The notes beneath the pieces were generated by a model, which ran no database searches, was not told where the DNA came from, and saw only the letters and a program-made list of their open reading frames with translations. Made by a program: the position numbers and the translations under genes. This document shows, one piece after another, positions 43,804 through 53,481 of a stretch of 64,000 bases of DNA (its first letter is position 1; the number at the start of each line of letters is the position of its first letter). Origin of the DNA: an uncultured Catenibacillus sp. (lineage in GTDB: Bacteria > Bacillota > Clostridia > Lachnospirales > Lachnospiraceae); contig CAKRHR010000002.1 in NCBI GenBank assembly GCA_934339005.1, forward strand, positions 62,001 to 126,000. Reading direction: 5' to 3'.

Positions 43804-43873
43804 AGCAATCAGAAAGGATAAATCGATTAAACTGGTAAGTAGGTATACAGAGTATAAGATTGGAGGAAACCGA

Positions 43874-46800
43874 GTGAAAAAAAGAACAGAAAAAAGAAAA
43901 ATATGTGCATATGTGAAATACCTGACATTATGTTTGGCTATAATGCTATTTATTGCATGTATCCCATCAGGTGTTTACGCGGATGAGCAGCAGGACATGC
44001 CTTCTGATGATGAAGTAATTCAGGCACAGACACAGGAATTAGAGCAAATTAACCTGGATGAGGTCGTAGAGTTTTATGCCAACAGGCGATTAGAGCATGT
44101 TGATAATGTTGTTATCTTTGTAAGATTCAGCGACAGTGCAGAATACATCAATCAGACAAAAATTGGCTATGCGAATATGACATTTAATGAGGATAATGGA
44201 TCTTTAAAGAAATATGTCGGACGGATATCCTATGGGGATATTTCTGTAAATACTTCTTTTTATCCATGTGAGAATGGCAATTATTATTCTGTTCAGTTAT
44301 CCCATCCGATGGATTATTATAAAAAACAGTATACAAAAACAGATGGCACATTATCTGAAGGATATGTTTCCTATAATGAACGTGTGGAAAGAGAACGCTC
44401 TTTAGCTTCAGAAGCATTGAATGCTGTCAAATCACAGCTTGAAGCATCAAACTTAAATTTTGATGATGATGGCAATGGTATTGCAGATGGTGTTGCATTC
44501 GTTGTGCCTACATATGGAGCTATGGAAGCAGATCATATAGCACATAATGATCTTTTGTGGCCGCATAAAGTTAGTGGTCTTAACACAGGGGTAACGCTTG
44601 GTGGTAGTCTTGTATCAAGTTATAACCTGCTTGGTATAGGAAGCCCGAATGTAGGACTGGCAGGTGCACTTTATCGCAGTTCGACAGCTGTAGTTCATGA
44701 ATTTATGCATACACTTGGATTACCGGATTTATATCGTTATATGGATCAGAGTGCTTATCCGATGGGACCATGGGATATTATGGATGGTGGTTCTGTGGAG
44801 GCAGTGAATATTTGTGCTTATTATCAGCGGGAATATCTTGGATATGGTGATCCGTTGGAGTGTATTACATCGACTCGGAAAGGAATCACGTTAGATACGG
44901 CTGCGTATCAGAATAAAAGTGAAAAATATGCAGTGATTTTAAAAACATCACCAAATGCAAAGGAATATTTTGTAGTCGAAAATCGTCGTACAGAGGATAG
45001 TACATTTCAAAAAAGCGAAGGTTTGATCGTATATCGAATTAATGAAACGCAGGATGCCGGCAATGGAAATTCTCTGGCTAATGGTACAACAGTAAAAGAT
45101 TTTATTTTTGCATTCAGACCGGGAGAAAGCTCATATAATGCTGGCAGCGGGGAGATTGGTTATGCAGCGGTTTCACCGCAGAATGCAAAAGGTTTTACAT
45201 CTCTTGGAAAACCACTTGGAATGGAAAATAACGGATATGATAATGGTATACTTTATTATTCTGATGGGTCCAATAGCGGTATCGTGATTGATAATATCAG
45301 GATAAACGGTACACAGACAACGTTTGATGTTTCATTTTCGGGGCATCTTTCAGGGGATGGTTCTGAAACTTCACCGTATTTAATTTATAGTGTAGCAGAT
45401 TTAAAACAGTTAAATGGTGCTGCAGGTGGTACATACTATAAATTGATGAATGATCTTGATATGTCAGGGTATAAGTTTGCACCAATAGAAAGTTTTGCAG
45501 GTGTTTTTGAAGGCAATAATCACATTATTAAAAATTTATCAGTATCGGATGTAACGGATGCATCGATGTTTAATGTATTGGAAAAGGGTGGTGAGATCAG
45601 AAATCTTCGCTTTGAAAATATTCAAATTAAGTCAAATGCTCAGGGGACAGCAGCGGTAGTATCACAAAATCTGGGTACTATAGATAATGTACACATATAT
45701 AGTGGAAGTTTTAATGCACCTGATGGTTGTGCAGCTTCAATAGCGTATTCATCCGGAGGTATAGTGAGAAATGTAACATCTTCAGCAAATGTTTCAGGTA
45801 ACAGGGCCGCTGGGCTGGTTAATTATATTTTTGCTGGTTCGATAGATACAGGCTATGTTGATGGAAAAATTACAGCAACGGGAAATGCATGTGTTCAGGG
45901 TGCTGCATTTGCTTACTGGCAGTCAGGTGAAGGTATTACTGCAAAGAATATTTTCTGGGATATAGAAAAGACAGGGCAGGATACATATGGTGAATTTTTT
46001 GGACAAAATGAAAATATTAATGGTATTTCCGGTATGCAGATAAATGTACCTGAATCATGTAGGAAAAGTCAGCAAATTCAGGCAACACTGATAATGACAA
46101 ATGAACAGAATCAAATATCAGGAAAGTGGAATGTATCTGATGCTTCTGTTTTAAAGATTGACCAGAACCAGAAAAATAGCGTGAAGATAACAGGTGTCAA
46201 AGCCGGGGAAGCAGCAGTAAGTTATGAGTTTGTGATTGCAGGAAGAAACCTGGCATTACAGAAGATGATTACTGTTGAAGGTGATAATAAAGACGAGAGT
46301 GAAACTGAAAATAAGGGTGAAAGTGAAACCGAAAATAAGGATGATGAAAAACCGGGACAAACATACACATCTGTGCATCAATTTATAATACGACTGTATA
46401 AAAATGTGTTAAACAGAGATGCAGATGCTTCGGGATTAGATGCGTGGACACAGGTGCTTGTCAGCGGCAGGGAAAGCGGTGCCAAGGTTTCTGAAGGCTT
46501 TATTTACAGTAAAGAATTTAAAGAGCGTCAGTTATCCGACAGTGATTACCTGGATGTATTGTATCATACATTTTTAAACAGAGATGCGGATTCCGCTGGT
46601 AAGAGCGAATGGATGAGCCAGTTAGCGAATGGTGTGTCAAGAAACAGTGTATTTAAAGGCTTTGTTGAGTCTGATGAATTTACAGGTATTTGCAGTCAAT
46701 ATGGCATCATCAGAGGAAATATTCAGTTGACGGAGCCAAGAGATCAAAATGATAATGTCACAAAATTTGTTGTCAGATGTTACAGACTCTGCCTTGGCAG

Positions 46801-47098
46801 AGATGCAGACGAGAGTGGATTAAACGGCTGGTGCAAAGCAATCCTTACAGGACAAAATACAGCTAAAGAAGCTGCAGCCGGATTTGTATTCTCCGATGAA
46901 TTTAAGAAGAAAAATCTGTCAGATAAAGAATATGTAAAGACGCTGTACCGTGTATTTATGGACAGGGAAGCCGATGGTGCAGGCTTAGACGCATGGGTGA
47001 CAGTCCTTAAAAACGGACAGACAAGAGAACATGTCTTTAATGGATTCGCAGATTCTAATGAATTTAGAGAAATCTGTATACGATACGGAATCAAATAA
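43874..47098 (+). CDS. Secreted M6-family metalloprotease with DUF4214 repeats
   Basis: A GTG start at 43874 has GGAGG at 43862-43866, seven bases away. The 1074-residue protein begins with a basic stretch and signal helix (YLTLCLAIMLFIACIPSGVYA). The protease domain (about 55-480) carries VVHEFMHTLGLPDLYRY near residue 272, the HExxHxxGxxD zinc site of the immune-inhibitor-A/M6 group, and MGPWDIMDGG. Next come GLUG-like beta repeats (about 490-690; FAGVFEGNNHIIKNLSV), a Big_2 Ig-like domain (about 725-805) and a short Glu/Asn/Lys spacer that repeats ESETENK. Four DUF4214 units fill about 833-1074 and end RYGIK. It likely degrades or processes extracellular protein near the cell; the target is unknown. 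Confidence 0.92.
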   Translation: MKKRTEKRKICAYVKYLTLCLAIMLFIACIPSGVYADEQQDMPSDDEVIQAQTQELEQINLDEVVEFYANRRLEHVDNVVIFVRFSDSAEYINQTKIGYANMTFNEDNGSLKKYVGRISYGDISVNTSFYPCENGNYYSVQLSHPMDYYKKQYTKTDGTLSEGYVSYNERVERERSLASEALNAVKSQLEASNLNFDDDGNGIADGVAFVVPTYGAMEADHIAHNDLLWPHKVSGLNTGVTLGGSLVSSYNLLGIGSPNVGLAGALYRSSTAVVHEFMHTLGLPDLYRYMDQSAYPMGPWDIMDGGSVEAVNICAYYQREYLGYGDPLECITSTRKGITLDTAAYQNKSEKYAVILKTSPNAKEYFVVENRRTEDSTFQKSEGLIVYRINETQDAGNGNSLANGTTVKDFIFAFRPGESSYNAGSGEIGYAAVSPQNAKGFTSLGKPLGMENNGYDNGILYYSDGSNSGIVIDNIRINGTQTTFDVSFSGHLSGDGSETSPYLIYSVADLKQLNGAAGGTYYKLMNDLDMSGYKFAPIESFAGVFEGNNHIIKNLSVSDVTDASMFNVLEKGGEIRNLRFENIQIKSNAQGTAAVVSQNLGTIDNVHIYSGSFNAPDGCAASIAYSSGGIVRNVTSSANVSGNRAAGLVNYIFAGSIDTGYVDGKITATGNACVQGAAFAYWQSGEGITAKNIFWDIEKTGQDTYGEFFGQNENINGISGMQINVPESCRKSQQIQATLIMTNEQNQISGKWNVSDASVLKIDQNQKNSVKITGVKAGEAAVSYEFVIAGRNLALQKMITVEGDNKDESETENKGESETENKDDEKPGQTYTSVHQFIIRLYKNVLNRDADASGLDAWTQVLVSGRESGAKVSEGFIYSKEFKERQLSDSDYLDVLYHTFLNRDADSAGKSEWMSQLANGVSRNSVFKGFVESDEFTGICSQYGIIRGNIQLTEPRDQNDNVTKFVVRCYRLCLGRDADESGLNGWCKAILTGQNTAKEAAAGFVFSDEFKKKNLSDKEYVKTLYRVFMDREADGAGLDAWVTVLKNGQTREHVFNGFADSNEFREICIRYGIK

Positions 47099-47122
47099 TC
47101 AATAGAATAATAACGTCATCAA

Positions 47123-47160
47123 AAGAGGCACATACCCGGGGTTGTGGGTATGTGCCTCTT
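47123..47160. terminator. Bidirectional hairpin between convergent DUF4214 genes
   Basis: A perfect 15-base inverted repeat, AAGAGGCACATACCC (47123-47137) and GGGTATGTGCCTCTT (47146-47160), with an 8-base loop. It lies between the ends of the genes at 43874 and 47275. T-runs are short on both sides, so strength is uncertain. Confidence 0.65.
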
Positions 47161-47175
47161 AAATGCTCATTTGAT

Positions 47176-47283
47176 GCCATAGGAAGTGAAAATCTATTTA
47201 ATGTCATAGGAAGTGAAAATCTATTTAATGTCATAGGAAGTGAAAATCTATTTAATGTCATAGGAAGTGAAAATCTATTTAAT
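47176..47283 (-). repeat. Four tandem 27-base units copied from a gene 3' end
   Basis: Units lie at 47176-47202, 47203-47229, 47230-47256 and 47257-47283, differing only at the second base of unit 1. Read on the minus strand, every unit holds ATTAAATAG in phase, the last two codons and stop of the adjacent gene (47275). The gene's own 47284-47310 is a fifth, diverged copy (21 of 27 bases match unit 1). Each unit reads as a DUF4214 C-terminus, IFTSYDIK then stop, like the gene's ICASYGIK. Confidence 0.92.
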
Positions 47284-49509
47284 GCCATATGATGCGCAAA
47301 TCTGTTTAAATTCCTGTGAGTCTGCAAAGCCGTTAAAGACGTGCTCACGGGATTGTCCTTTCCTTAAAACATTCACCCATGCATTCAGACCGGCAGTGTC
47401 TGCTTCACGATCCATAAAAACACGATACAATGTTTTGACATATTCGGTATCGGATAAATTCTTGTTTTTAAATTCGGTTGAAAAAACAAAACCTGCAGCT
47501 GCTTCTTTAGCTGTATTTTTGCCTGTTAAAATCTGTGAACACCATGCATTTAATCCTGCTTCATCCGCTTCACGGCCGAGACATAAACGATAGTTACGTA
47601 CAATAAATTTAGTAACGCCTTCGTTTTGATCCATAGGTGCTGTCAGATTCGTATATCCTCTGATAATACCATATCTGGTGCAAATTTCTGTAAATTCAGG
47701 AGATTCTGCAAAGCCTTTAAATACGTGCATTCTGGATAAGCCGCTATTTAATACATTTTTCCAGGAGGCAAGACCTGAAGCATCTGCTTCACGATTTAAA
47801 AATGTCCGATATAAAGCTTTGATATAATCATCGTCTGAAAGATTGCGGGCTTTAAATTCAGGACTTTCGATAAATCCCTGAGCCACTTTTGCACCCTGTT
47901 CTTTGCCGGATTTTAAAACATAACACCAGCTATTGATGCCTTGTGCATCTCCGGCACGTCCAAGAATTTCCTGATATAAGCGTCCAACAAATGCTTCAAC
48001 AGGATCAATAATCTTAATAGTACATGTATAGTATTTTGAAAAAACACCGGAAGTTGCTGTAATCTGTAAGGTAACTTGTGCAATATCCTTTCCGCAAACA
48101 ACACCATTTTGATCGACACTTAACAAATCTGACTGTACTGAGTGCCATCTAATGGTTGGGGCAGGAGCATCCGGATCAACCATCTGGATTTCTGGTATTA
48201 GCTGATAGTTCTCACCAAGAAGAACTGTGTGATCAGTACCACCTTTGATTGAAAAAGAGAGAATTTCTCCATACACAGTCACATGAATCTTCACATGCTT
48301 TCCGGTAGTTGTTGTACCAAGAATATCAGCAGTTCCGGCTTTTTTTGCATGAATGTCTAACTGATCAAGATTATTAGAACTAATACTGATGATGTTTGAA
48401 TCTGAAACAATCCAGGAAACATCTAAAGCAACATCAGGATTGCTTCCGCTGGCAATGCTATATTGGACGTTAGCATAGCCGTTAGGTCTGACAATTTCGA
48501 CGTTATCTGTGGAAATGGAGAGGGTAGCATTTGCAGAACCTTTATAGGAACTAAATGTTCTTCCATACCTATTCGCATAGGCCTGTGCGGTACTATCCTT
48601 AAAGCCTTCAATTACAACAGATGATTTAGGAAGCCCAATTAATGGATCATAATTTATATTTGCGGTCAAATTCGTAAAAGAAATTTTTCGAAGATTTGTA
48701 CATCCTGTAAATATACCATTAGTGCTGCTGTCAGAATACATTTGTAAAGTTTTTAGCGTACGCGGAAAACGCACATATGTGATGGATGTACAGTTGGCAA
48801 AAGCAGAGGCGCGTATTTCTTCAATGCCATATTTAAGCAGATTATTTATGCTGGCATCCGTTAAGGATGGACAATCTGAAAATGCGCGTTCATGTATCTT
48901 TTTGATATAACCATTCACATTTACAGTGCGTAAATAGGAGCATCCTGAAAATGCTTCTTTATTAATTTCCAGAACACTGGAATAAAGATTGAGTGTTTCA
49001 AGTGTTGTATCATCTTTAAATGCGCCAGAGGCTATCTGCGTAACTGGTTTTCCATTAATCGAAGCTGGAACGGATAATGTAGTGACAGAACGTTTAAATC
49101 CTTTAATGGTGATCTGACCATTATTTTCTGTATAAATCCATTCGCTTGGATCCGGTGCATTTTCAATATCCGGTTCTTCTTCATCTGTACTATTTTCAAT
49201 ATCCGGTTCTTCTTCATCTGCATTATTTTCAATATTCGCATCGCTTTCAGTGATGCTGTTTTCAATATCAGTGCTTGTTTTAGAAGAACTGTCACTTTCG
49301 GTTTCAGCATTGTTTTGAGTGTCATCTGTAATGTCTTTTAATTCGCTTTCACTTTCATTCATTGAATCATCGTCCGTAAACGTGCTATCTTGTACTGTTT
49401 CCGGATTTGCAGTATATGTGGTTTCGTCTGGAGCATTTGCCAAAACTGACATCGGAGACAATATAGCCAGAAATGCTATTAAAATAAGCCCGGTGATTTT
49501 TTTCATCAT
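47275..49509 (-). CDS. Secreted LRR_5 / Ig-like protein with DUF4214 repeats
   Basis: A 744-residue exported protein. Two adjacent ATGs (49509 and 49506) follow a GGGAGGGG site; either is possible. The signal peptide is KKITGLILIAFLAILSPMS, ending near VLA. An acidic linker repeats the unit DEEEPDIEN. A segment WIYTENNGQITIKGF near residue 120 leads to LRR_5 repeats (about 140-300) and then to Ig-like domains, Big_2 type (about 325-500; ILGTTTTGKHVKIHVTVYG). Four DUF4214 units fill about 505-744. It is transcribed toward the M6 protease gene. It is a likely surface adhesin or ligand-binding protein. Its 3' end overlaps the tandem 27-base array. Confidence 0.88.
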   Translation of the reverse strand: MMKKITGLILIAFLAILSPMSVLANAPDETTYTANPETVQDSTFTDDDSMNESESELKDITDDTQNNAETESDSSSKTSTDIENSITESDANIENNADEEEPDIENSTDEEEPDIENAPDPSEWIYTENNGQITIKGFKRSVTTLSVPASINGKPVTQIASGAFKDDTTLETLNLYSSVLEINKEAFSGCSYLRTVNVNGYIKKIHERAFSDCPSLTDASINNLLKYGIEEIRASAFANCTSITYVRFPRTLKTLQMYSDSSTNGIFTGCTNLRKISFTNLTANINYDPLIGLPKSSVVIEGFKDSTAQAYANRYGRTFSSYKGSANATLSISTDNVEIVRPNGYANVQYSIASGSNPDVALDVSWIVSDSNIISISSNNLDQLDIHAKKAGTADILGTTTTGKHVKIHVTVYGEILSFSIKGGTDHTVLLGENYQLIPEIQMVDPDAPAPTIRWHSVQSDLLSVDQNGVVCGKDIAQVTLQITATSGVFSKYYTCTIKIIDPVEAFVGRLYQEILGRAGDAQGINSWCYVLKSGKEQGAKVAQGFIESPEFKARNLSDDDYIKALYRTFLNREADASGLASWKNVLNSGLSRMHVFKGFAESPEFTEICTRYGIIRGYTNLTAPMDQNEGVTKFIVRNYRLCLGREADEAGLNAWCSQILTGKNTAKEAAAGFVFSTEFKNKNLSDTEYVKTLYRVFMDREADTAGLNAWVNVLRKGQSREHVFNGFADSQEFKQICASYGIK

Positions 49510-49797
49510 ACTAAACCCCTCCCTTGATTAAATATTTTATATTGAATTCATATGCATCTATATATACATTTTCTCATAAGCAAAGGTGTAAGGTCAAGGA
49601 AATCAGGCACGTTTATCTATTATAAAAACTAAAGAAAACGCCGTATTTATGATATTTTCTAAAACTCCACGATAGGGTAGGGAAAAGAAAGATATATCAA
49701 TATATAATGTATCTATAGTATGTTTAGCATGATTGGAATGTTAAAACGAAACGGATTTGTATGCATTTTATTTTAGTTTTTTGAAAGGGGGATTACT

Positions 49798-51516
49798 GTG
49801 AAGAAAATCAAAAGGACATGGAGTTTACTTTTAATCGTGGTGTTGATGATGACGATGGTTGTTCCGGCATATGCTGTTGAGGCATCCGATGAAGAAACGA
49901 TTAAAGAAACAATTGAAGAAACGATTGAAGAAACAACTCAGGAAACAACTCAAGAACTTATTGAAGAATCAGAGAAAGAGATGATGGAGGAAACTGAAGC
50001 TGACTCCAAAGATGAGACAATGAGCGGGGAAGCAGAAGAAATCATTGACGAGATTAATGAGCAGATGACTACGCTGATGCCATCTTTTAACGCAAGCAGC
50101 GTAATGGAGATGACGGATAATATTTGTTCAAAAATCCCGGCTACTTATTCATCTCAGGAAGATTTCCTTTTTAATGTGCAGATGTATATGACTATTTGTG
50201 TGAATATGCTGAGGGATTCGAATGGCTATACGACATTAAATTGTCTTGCACTTTCACCGGGACTTAGTGAAGCTGCAGTACGTCGTGCCCAGGAAATTCA
50301 GACAAAGTTTTCTTCAACCAGACCAAATGGAACATATTTTAATACGGTATTGTCTGAGTTTAGTTTACCGCTCACGGCATCAGCAACTGCTGAAAATATT
50401 GAACTCGGTTATGATGGTGTAGAACCTGTGGTAGATGCATGGATGAATAATTCTACCAGTGCAAGTAAGATATTAAGTCCAAATTATCAGATGATCGGTG
50501 TTGGATATGATTTATCTTCGGATGGTATGAATGCGTGGACACAGATATTGGCAGGTAATCTTTCAGTGAAGGATATTGACATATTTATGGAATCAAGTTA
50601 TCCGACAGGAACAGATTTGGTTGATGAGATCGGTTTTGCCTTTGTAACATTTACAAATGGCATGTATGGATATATTCCATTGCTCGACAGTATGATCAGG
50701 TATTATGACCCGAATACTTCAGGAACGAAGAAGATTACTATTACATGTAATGGATATGTATATTCAAAAAATGTTTATTTTTACGATCCGGTTGAGTCTT
50801 TTGTAGAACGTCTTTATACGGAACTGCTTGGACGAAGTGCAGATCCGAAAGGTTTGAAGGAGTGGACGAATGTTCTTAAATCCGGTAAAGAGCAGGGTGC
50901 AAAAGTGGCTCAGGGATTTATCGAAAGTCCGGAATTTAAGAATCGGAATCTTAGTAATCTTGATTATGTAATTGTTTTATATCGGACATTTTTTGACAGA
51001 GAACCAGATACGCAAGGCCTTACAGCATGGATTGATGTGTTGAATAGAGGATTGTCCAGATTACATGTATTTCGAGGTTTTGCAGAATCGCTAGAATTTT
51101 CCGAGCTTTGTGATAATTATGGTATTATCAGGGGAAATGCAAACTTGACAGCACCATGTGATCAGAATGAAGGTGTTACGATGTTTGTTGTTCGTAATTA
51201 TCGGCTTTGTCTGTATAGAGAGGCTGATGAAGCCGGATTAAATGCATGGTGTAATGCAATTCTTACAGGTCAGAATACAGCTAAAGAGGTTGCACATGGC
51301 TTTGTATTTTCGGATGAATTTATAAAGAAAAATGTGTCAGATAAGGAATATGTTGAGATTCTATATTGGGTATTTATGGATCGACAGGCTGATGGGGCCG
51401 GATTAAATGCATGGCTTAAGGTGCTGAAAAATGGACAAAGCAGAGAACATGTATTTAATGGATTTGCGGATTCTGTAGAATTTAGGAAAATTTGTGCTAG
51501 TTACGGAATTCAATAA
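49798..51516 (+). CDS. Secreted CAP-like protein with degenerate cavity and DUF4214 repeats
   Basis: A GTG start at 49798 has AAAGGGGG six bases upstream. The signal peptide reads KKIKRTWSLLLIVVLMMTMV, ending near AYA. The linker is a short-period repeat of ETIEETIEETTQE. Residues about 105-262 match the CAP domain of the 30111 gene in order and spacing (MTICVNMLRDSNG, AVRRAQEIQTKF, AENIELG, IGVGYDLSSDGMNAWTQIL), but FDHTRP has become FSSTRP and the GHRRNML block is STSASKIL, so both cavity His are gone. The Ig-like segment YIPLLDSMIRYYDPN and four DUF4214 units (about 335-572) follow. It is a diverged paralogue, perhaps a binder and not an enzyme. A terminator lies 24 bases after the stop. 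Confidence 0.88.
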   Translation: MKKIKRTWSLLLIVVLMMTMVVPAYAVEASDEETIKETIEETIEETTQETTQELIEESEKEMMEETEADSKDETMSGEAEEIIDEINEQMTTLMPSFNASSVMEMTDNICSKIPATYSSQEDFLFNVQMYMTICVNMLRDSNGYTTLNCLALSPGLSEAAVRRAQEIQTKFSSTRPNGTYFNTVLSEFSLPLTASATAENIELGYDGVEPVVDAWMNNSTSASKILSPNYQMIGVGYDLSSDGMNAWTQILAGNLSVKDIDIFMESSYPTGTDLVDEIGFAFVTFTNGMYGYIPLLDSMIRYYDPNTSGTKKITITCNGYVYSKNVYFYDPVESFVERLYTELLGRSADPKGLKEWTNVLKSGKEQGAKVAQGFIESPEFKNRNLSNLDYVIVLYRTFFDREPDTQGLTAWIDVLNRGLSRLHVFRGFAESLEFSELCDNYGIIRGNANLTAPCDQNEGVTMFVVRNYRLCLYREADEAGLNAWCNAILTGQNTAKEVAHGFVFSDEFIKKNVSDKEYVEILYWVFMDRQADGAGLNAWLKVLKNGQSREHVFNGFADSVEFRKICASYGIQ

Positions 51517-51540
51517 TGAAACAATAAAGTGCAGATATAA

Positions 51541-51569
51541 AAATGCGGTCAGTATTGACCGCATTTTTT
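51541..51569 (+). terminator. Rho-independent terminator
   Basis: AAATGCGGTCA (51541-51551) pairs perfectly with TGACCGCATTT (51556-51566), with loop GTAT and a T-run to 51569. It ends the CAP-like/DUF4214 transcript. Confidence 0.92.
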
Positions 51570-51580
51570 ATGTCTCGTTA

Positions 51581-51609
51581 TTGTAAACTTTACTTACTGA
51601 TGCTACAAT
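51581..51609 (+). promoter_or_regulatory. Predicted sigma-A promoter before the GT-C-like gene
   Basis: TTGTAA (51581-51586), 17 bases and TACAAT (51604-51609), followed by AACAATCAG. It resembles the promoter at 43775-43803 over about 35 bases. The leader to the ATG at 51736 is about 120 bases. Confidence 0.6.
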
Positions 51610-51735
51610 AACAATCAGTATAAGTAAAAGAAATAATGTATAATGCCATAGGTGCTGTATTGCTTGAAAAAATTAGGTGTAGATTACAGAAGTGGTATAT
51701 AAGTGAAGTAAAACGATGAGGAGACAAGATTAAAT

Positions 51736-53322
51736 ATGAACAGAATAAAAATAGAACATATAAACAAACAAAAATGGTGCTGTTGCCTTATTATGTGCCT
51801 GGCATTAATATTATTGTCAGTGTATTACTGCTATGCGCATTCCAAAGTAATAATATCTTCTGATTCAACAACAATGCTTTTGCTTGCACAGGATTTTGTG
51901 CATGGTAATATCTTTTTGAAAGATTGGGTTGTCGGAACAAATAATTTTTTCTTTAGTGAAACAATATTTTATTGTATAGCGATGTTGTTTGGTATGTCAT
52001 ATCAGACGATGATCATGGTCATTACACCAATATTTCTTGCTGCATTTATGATATTTTGTTGTTATATGATTAGTGATCAGCAGGCAGAATCTACACAAAA
52101 CCGTATGGTTATATGGGCCGGATGTATCATGTTTTTGGCAACAGCAGCACTTTTTCCATATGGATTAGGATATACGTATTTGAATGCAAATTCACATAAT
52201 CTTTTGTATTTGTGGATTGCAATTGCTATGGTTTGCTTGTGCAGGTACATTCAGAAACTGAAGAAGCGTTATATTGTAGCATATATGATAATTGCAGTTT
52301 TGATGTCATTTTCTGAGGGTGTGACGTTAATGGTTCTTTTGGGGCCGGTTATCGTTGCTTCTGCAATTCAGTTTTTAATTGAGAAGGATAATCGCAAGCT
52401 ATATGGGAAATTGATTATTTTTTCAGGATTGAGTTATGTGATCGCTAAAATCTGGCTGATATTACTTCAGCACTTTGGAGGATTGGTTGTCCGCGGTATT
52501 CCAATGACACTTGTGCTTTCGCCGGCAGCAGTAAAAAGCAGGATATTTCATTATTCCAGAGAGTTATATAGTATCTTTGGATTCGGTGGCTTGCATACAA
52601 TAGGTTTAACAAGTTGGAATGGTATATATAATTTAATCGTATTTTTATGTTTGTGTTTTTTTTGCATAGGAATCTGCATCAGTATTGTTACCTACTTAAA
52701 GCTGTCTATATTAGATAAGTTACTTTTGTGGACTGTTATTTTAAATTTTGCAGGATGTTTCTTTACGGATGTAGCTGTTGTGGCAAGATATATTATTCCT
52801 TCGGTTTGTTTTGGACTTGTACTGAGCTTCAGGATGACAGTCATGGCACTGAATAAAATACAATGGAAAAGAGCAAGACTGATCATTGCAATTGTGCTAT
52901 GTGTAGCTATGAGCTTTGCAGGCATATATAGATGTGCAGAATACAGACAGCATGAAGTTTATGGAGAGGATCAGAAGCAACTTGCCAAATTGATTGAAAA
53001 TGAACAGTTGGGTGATGGATACGGTGATTTTTGGTGTGCTTCTGTAAATTCATTTTATTCTGATTTTAAAACAAATATCTATCCGGTATATGTCAAAGAT
53101 GATCAATTAATGAATTACTATGAACTTGTCGATAAAAAATGGTATGAAAAAAAAGATAAACATTATATAGTTACATTTAGTAATGACGGCAGTACTTTTT
53201 TCAAAAATGAGGAACTGGTTAATATATTGGGCGAACCTGATCGTACTTATGATTGTGGTATATATCAGATATTTTACTGGAATGAGGATATTTCTGATCA
53301 GCTGCACATTGCATGGCCATGA
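51736..53322 (+). CDS. GT-C-like membrane protein
   Basis: A 528-residue protein with about ten to eleven membrane helices (first at about 14-32) and a soluble C-terminal tail of about 110 residues. The first outer loop reads HSKVIISSDSTTMLLLAQDF near residue 35, with NIFLKDW and NNFFFSETIFY after it; this layout occurs in GT-C family glycosyltransferases, though the acidic pair is less clear than in the other GT-C-like genes here. AGGAG lies about twelve bases before the ATG. The minus-strand gene at 53482 codes a polyprenyl-phosphate sugar synthase and is convergent, so the two may form a donor-synthase/transferase pair. Function is inferred. Confidence 0.7.
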   Translation: MNRIKIEHINKQKWCCCLIMCLALILLSVYYCYAHSKVIISSDSTTMLLLAQDFVHGNIFLKDWVVGTNNFFFSETIFYCIAMLFGMSYQTMIMVITPIFLAAFMIFCCYMISDQQAESTQNRMVIWAGCIMFLATAALFPYGLGYTYLNANSHNLLYLWIAIAMVCLCRYIQKLKKRYIVAYMIIAVLMSFSEGVTLMVLLGPVIVASAIQFLIEKDNRKLYGKLIIFSGLSYVIAKIWLILLQHFGGLVVRGIPMTLVLSPAAVKSRIFHYSRELYSIFGFGGLHTIGLTSWNGIYNLIVFLCLCFFCIGICISIVTYLKLSILDKLLLWTVILNFAGCFFTDVAVVARYIIPSVCFGLVLSFRMTVMALNKIQWKRARLIIAIVLCVAMSFAGIYRCAEYRQHEVYGEDQKQLAKLIENEQLGDGYGDFWCASVNSFYSDFKTNIYPVYVKDDQLMNYYELVDKKWYEKKDKHYIVTFSNDGSTFFKNEELVNILGEPDRTYDCGIYQIFYWNEDISDQLHIAWP

Positions 53323-53364
53323 CGCTGGGACTGAAAAAATAGAATAGGGAAAAATAATATAAAG

Positions 53365-53445
53365 ATGTCAGGGACAGAAGGTCAAACACATTATCGTGCA
53401 AGCATGAACGGTGTTTTAACCTTTTGCCCCTGACATTATTTTAAT
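53365..53445. terminator. Long imperfect hairpin between convergent genes
   Basis: ATGTCAGGGACAGAAGGT (53365-53382) with CAAACAC after it pairs with GTGTTTTAACCTTTTGCCCC (53411-53430) and TGACAT after it, a stem of about 25 with two mismatches and one bulge. A 21-base loop and T-rich DNA follow. It probably ends both convergent genes. Confidence 0.6.
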
Positions 53446-53481
53446 TTGGTATCTTAAAGATAGATTCCTTTTTAGGATCTT

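Noticed and set aside
47176..47283. Short regular repeats that could be a CRISPR array
   Set aside because: The 27-base units are head to tail with no spacers, no cas genes are near, and the units come from the end of the adjacent gene.
47091..47348. Minus-strand open frame with repeated NRFSLPMTL peptide
   Set aside because: It is only the other-frame reading of the 27-base array and of the end of the DUF4214 gene; it has no ribosome site.
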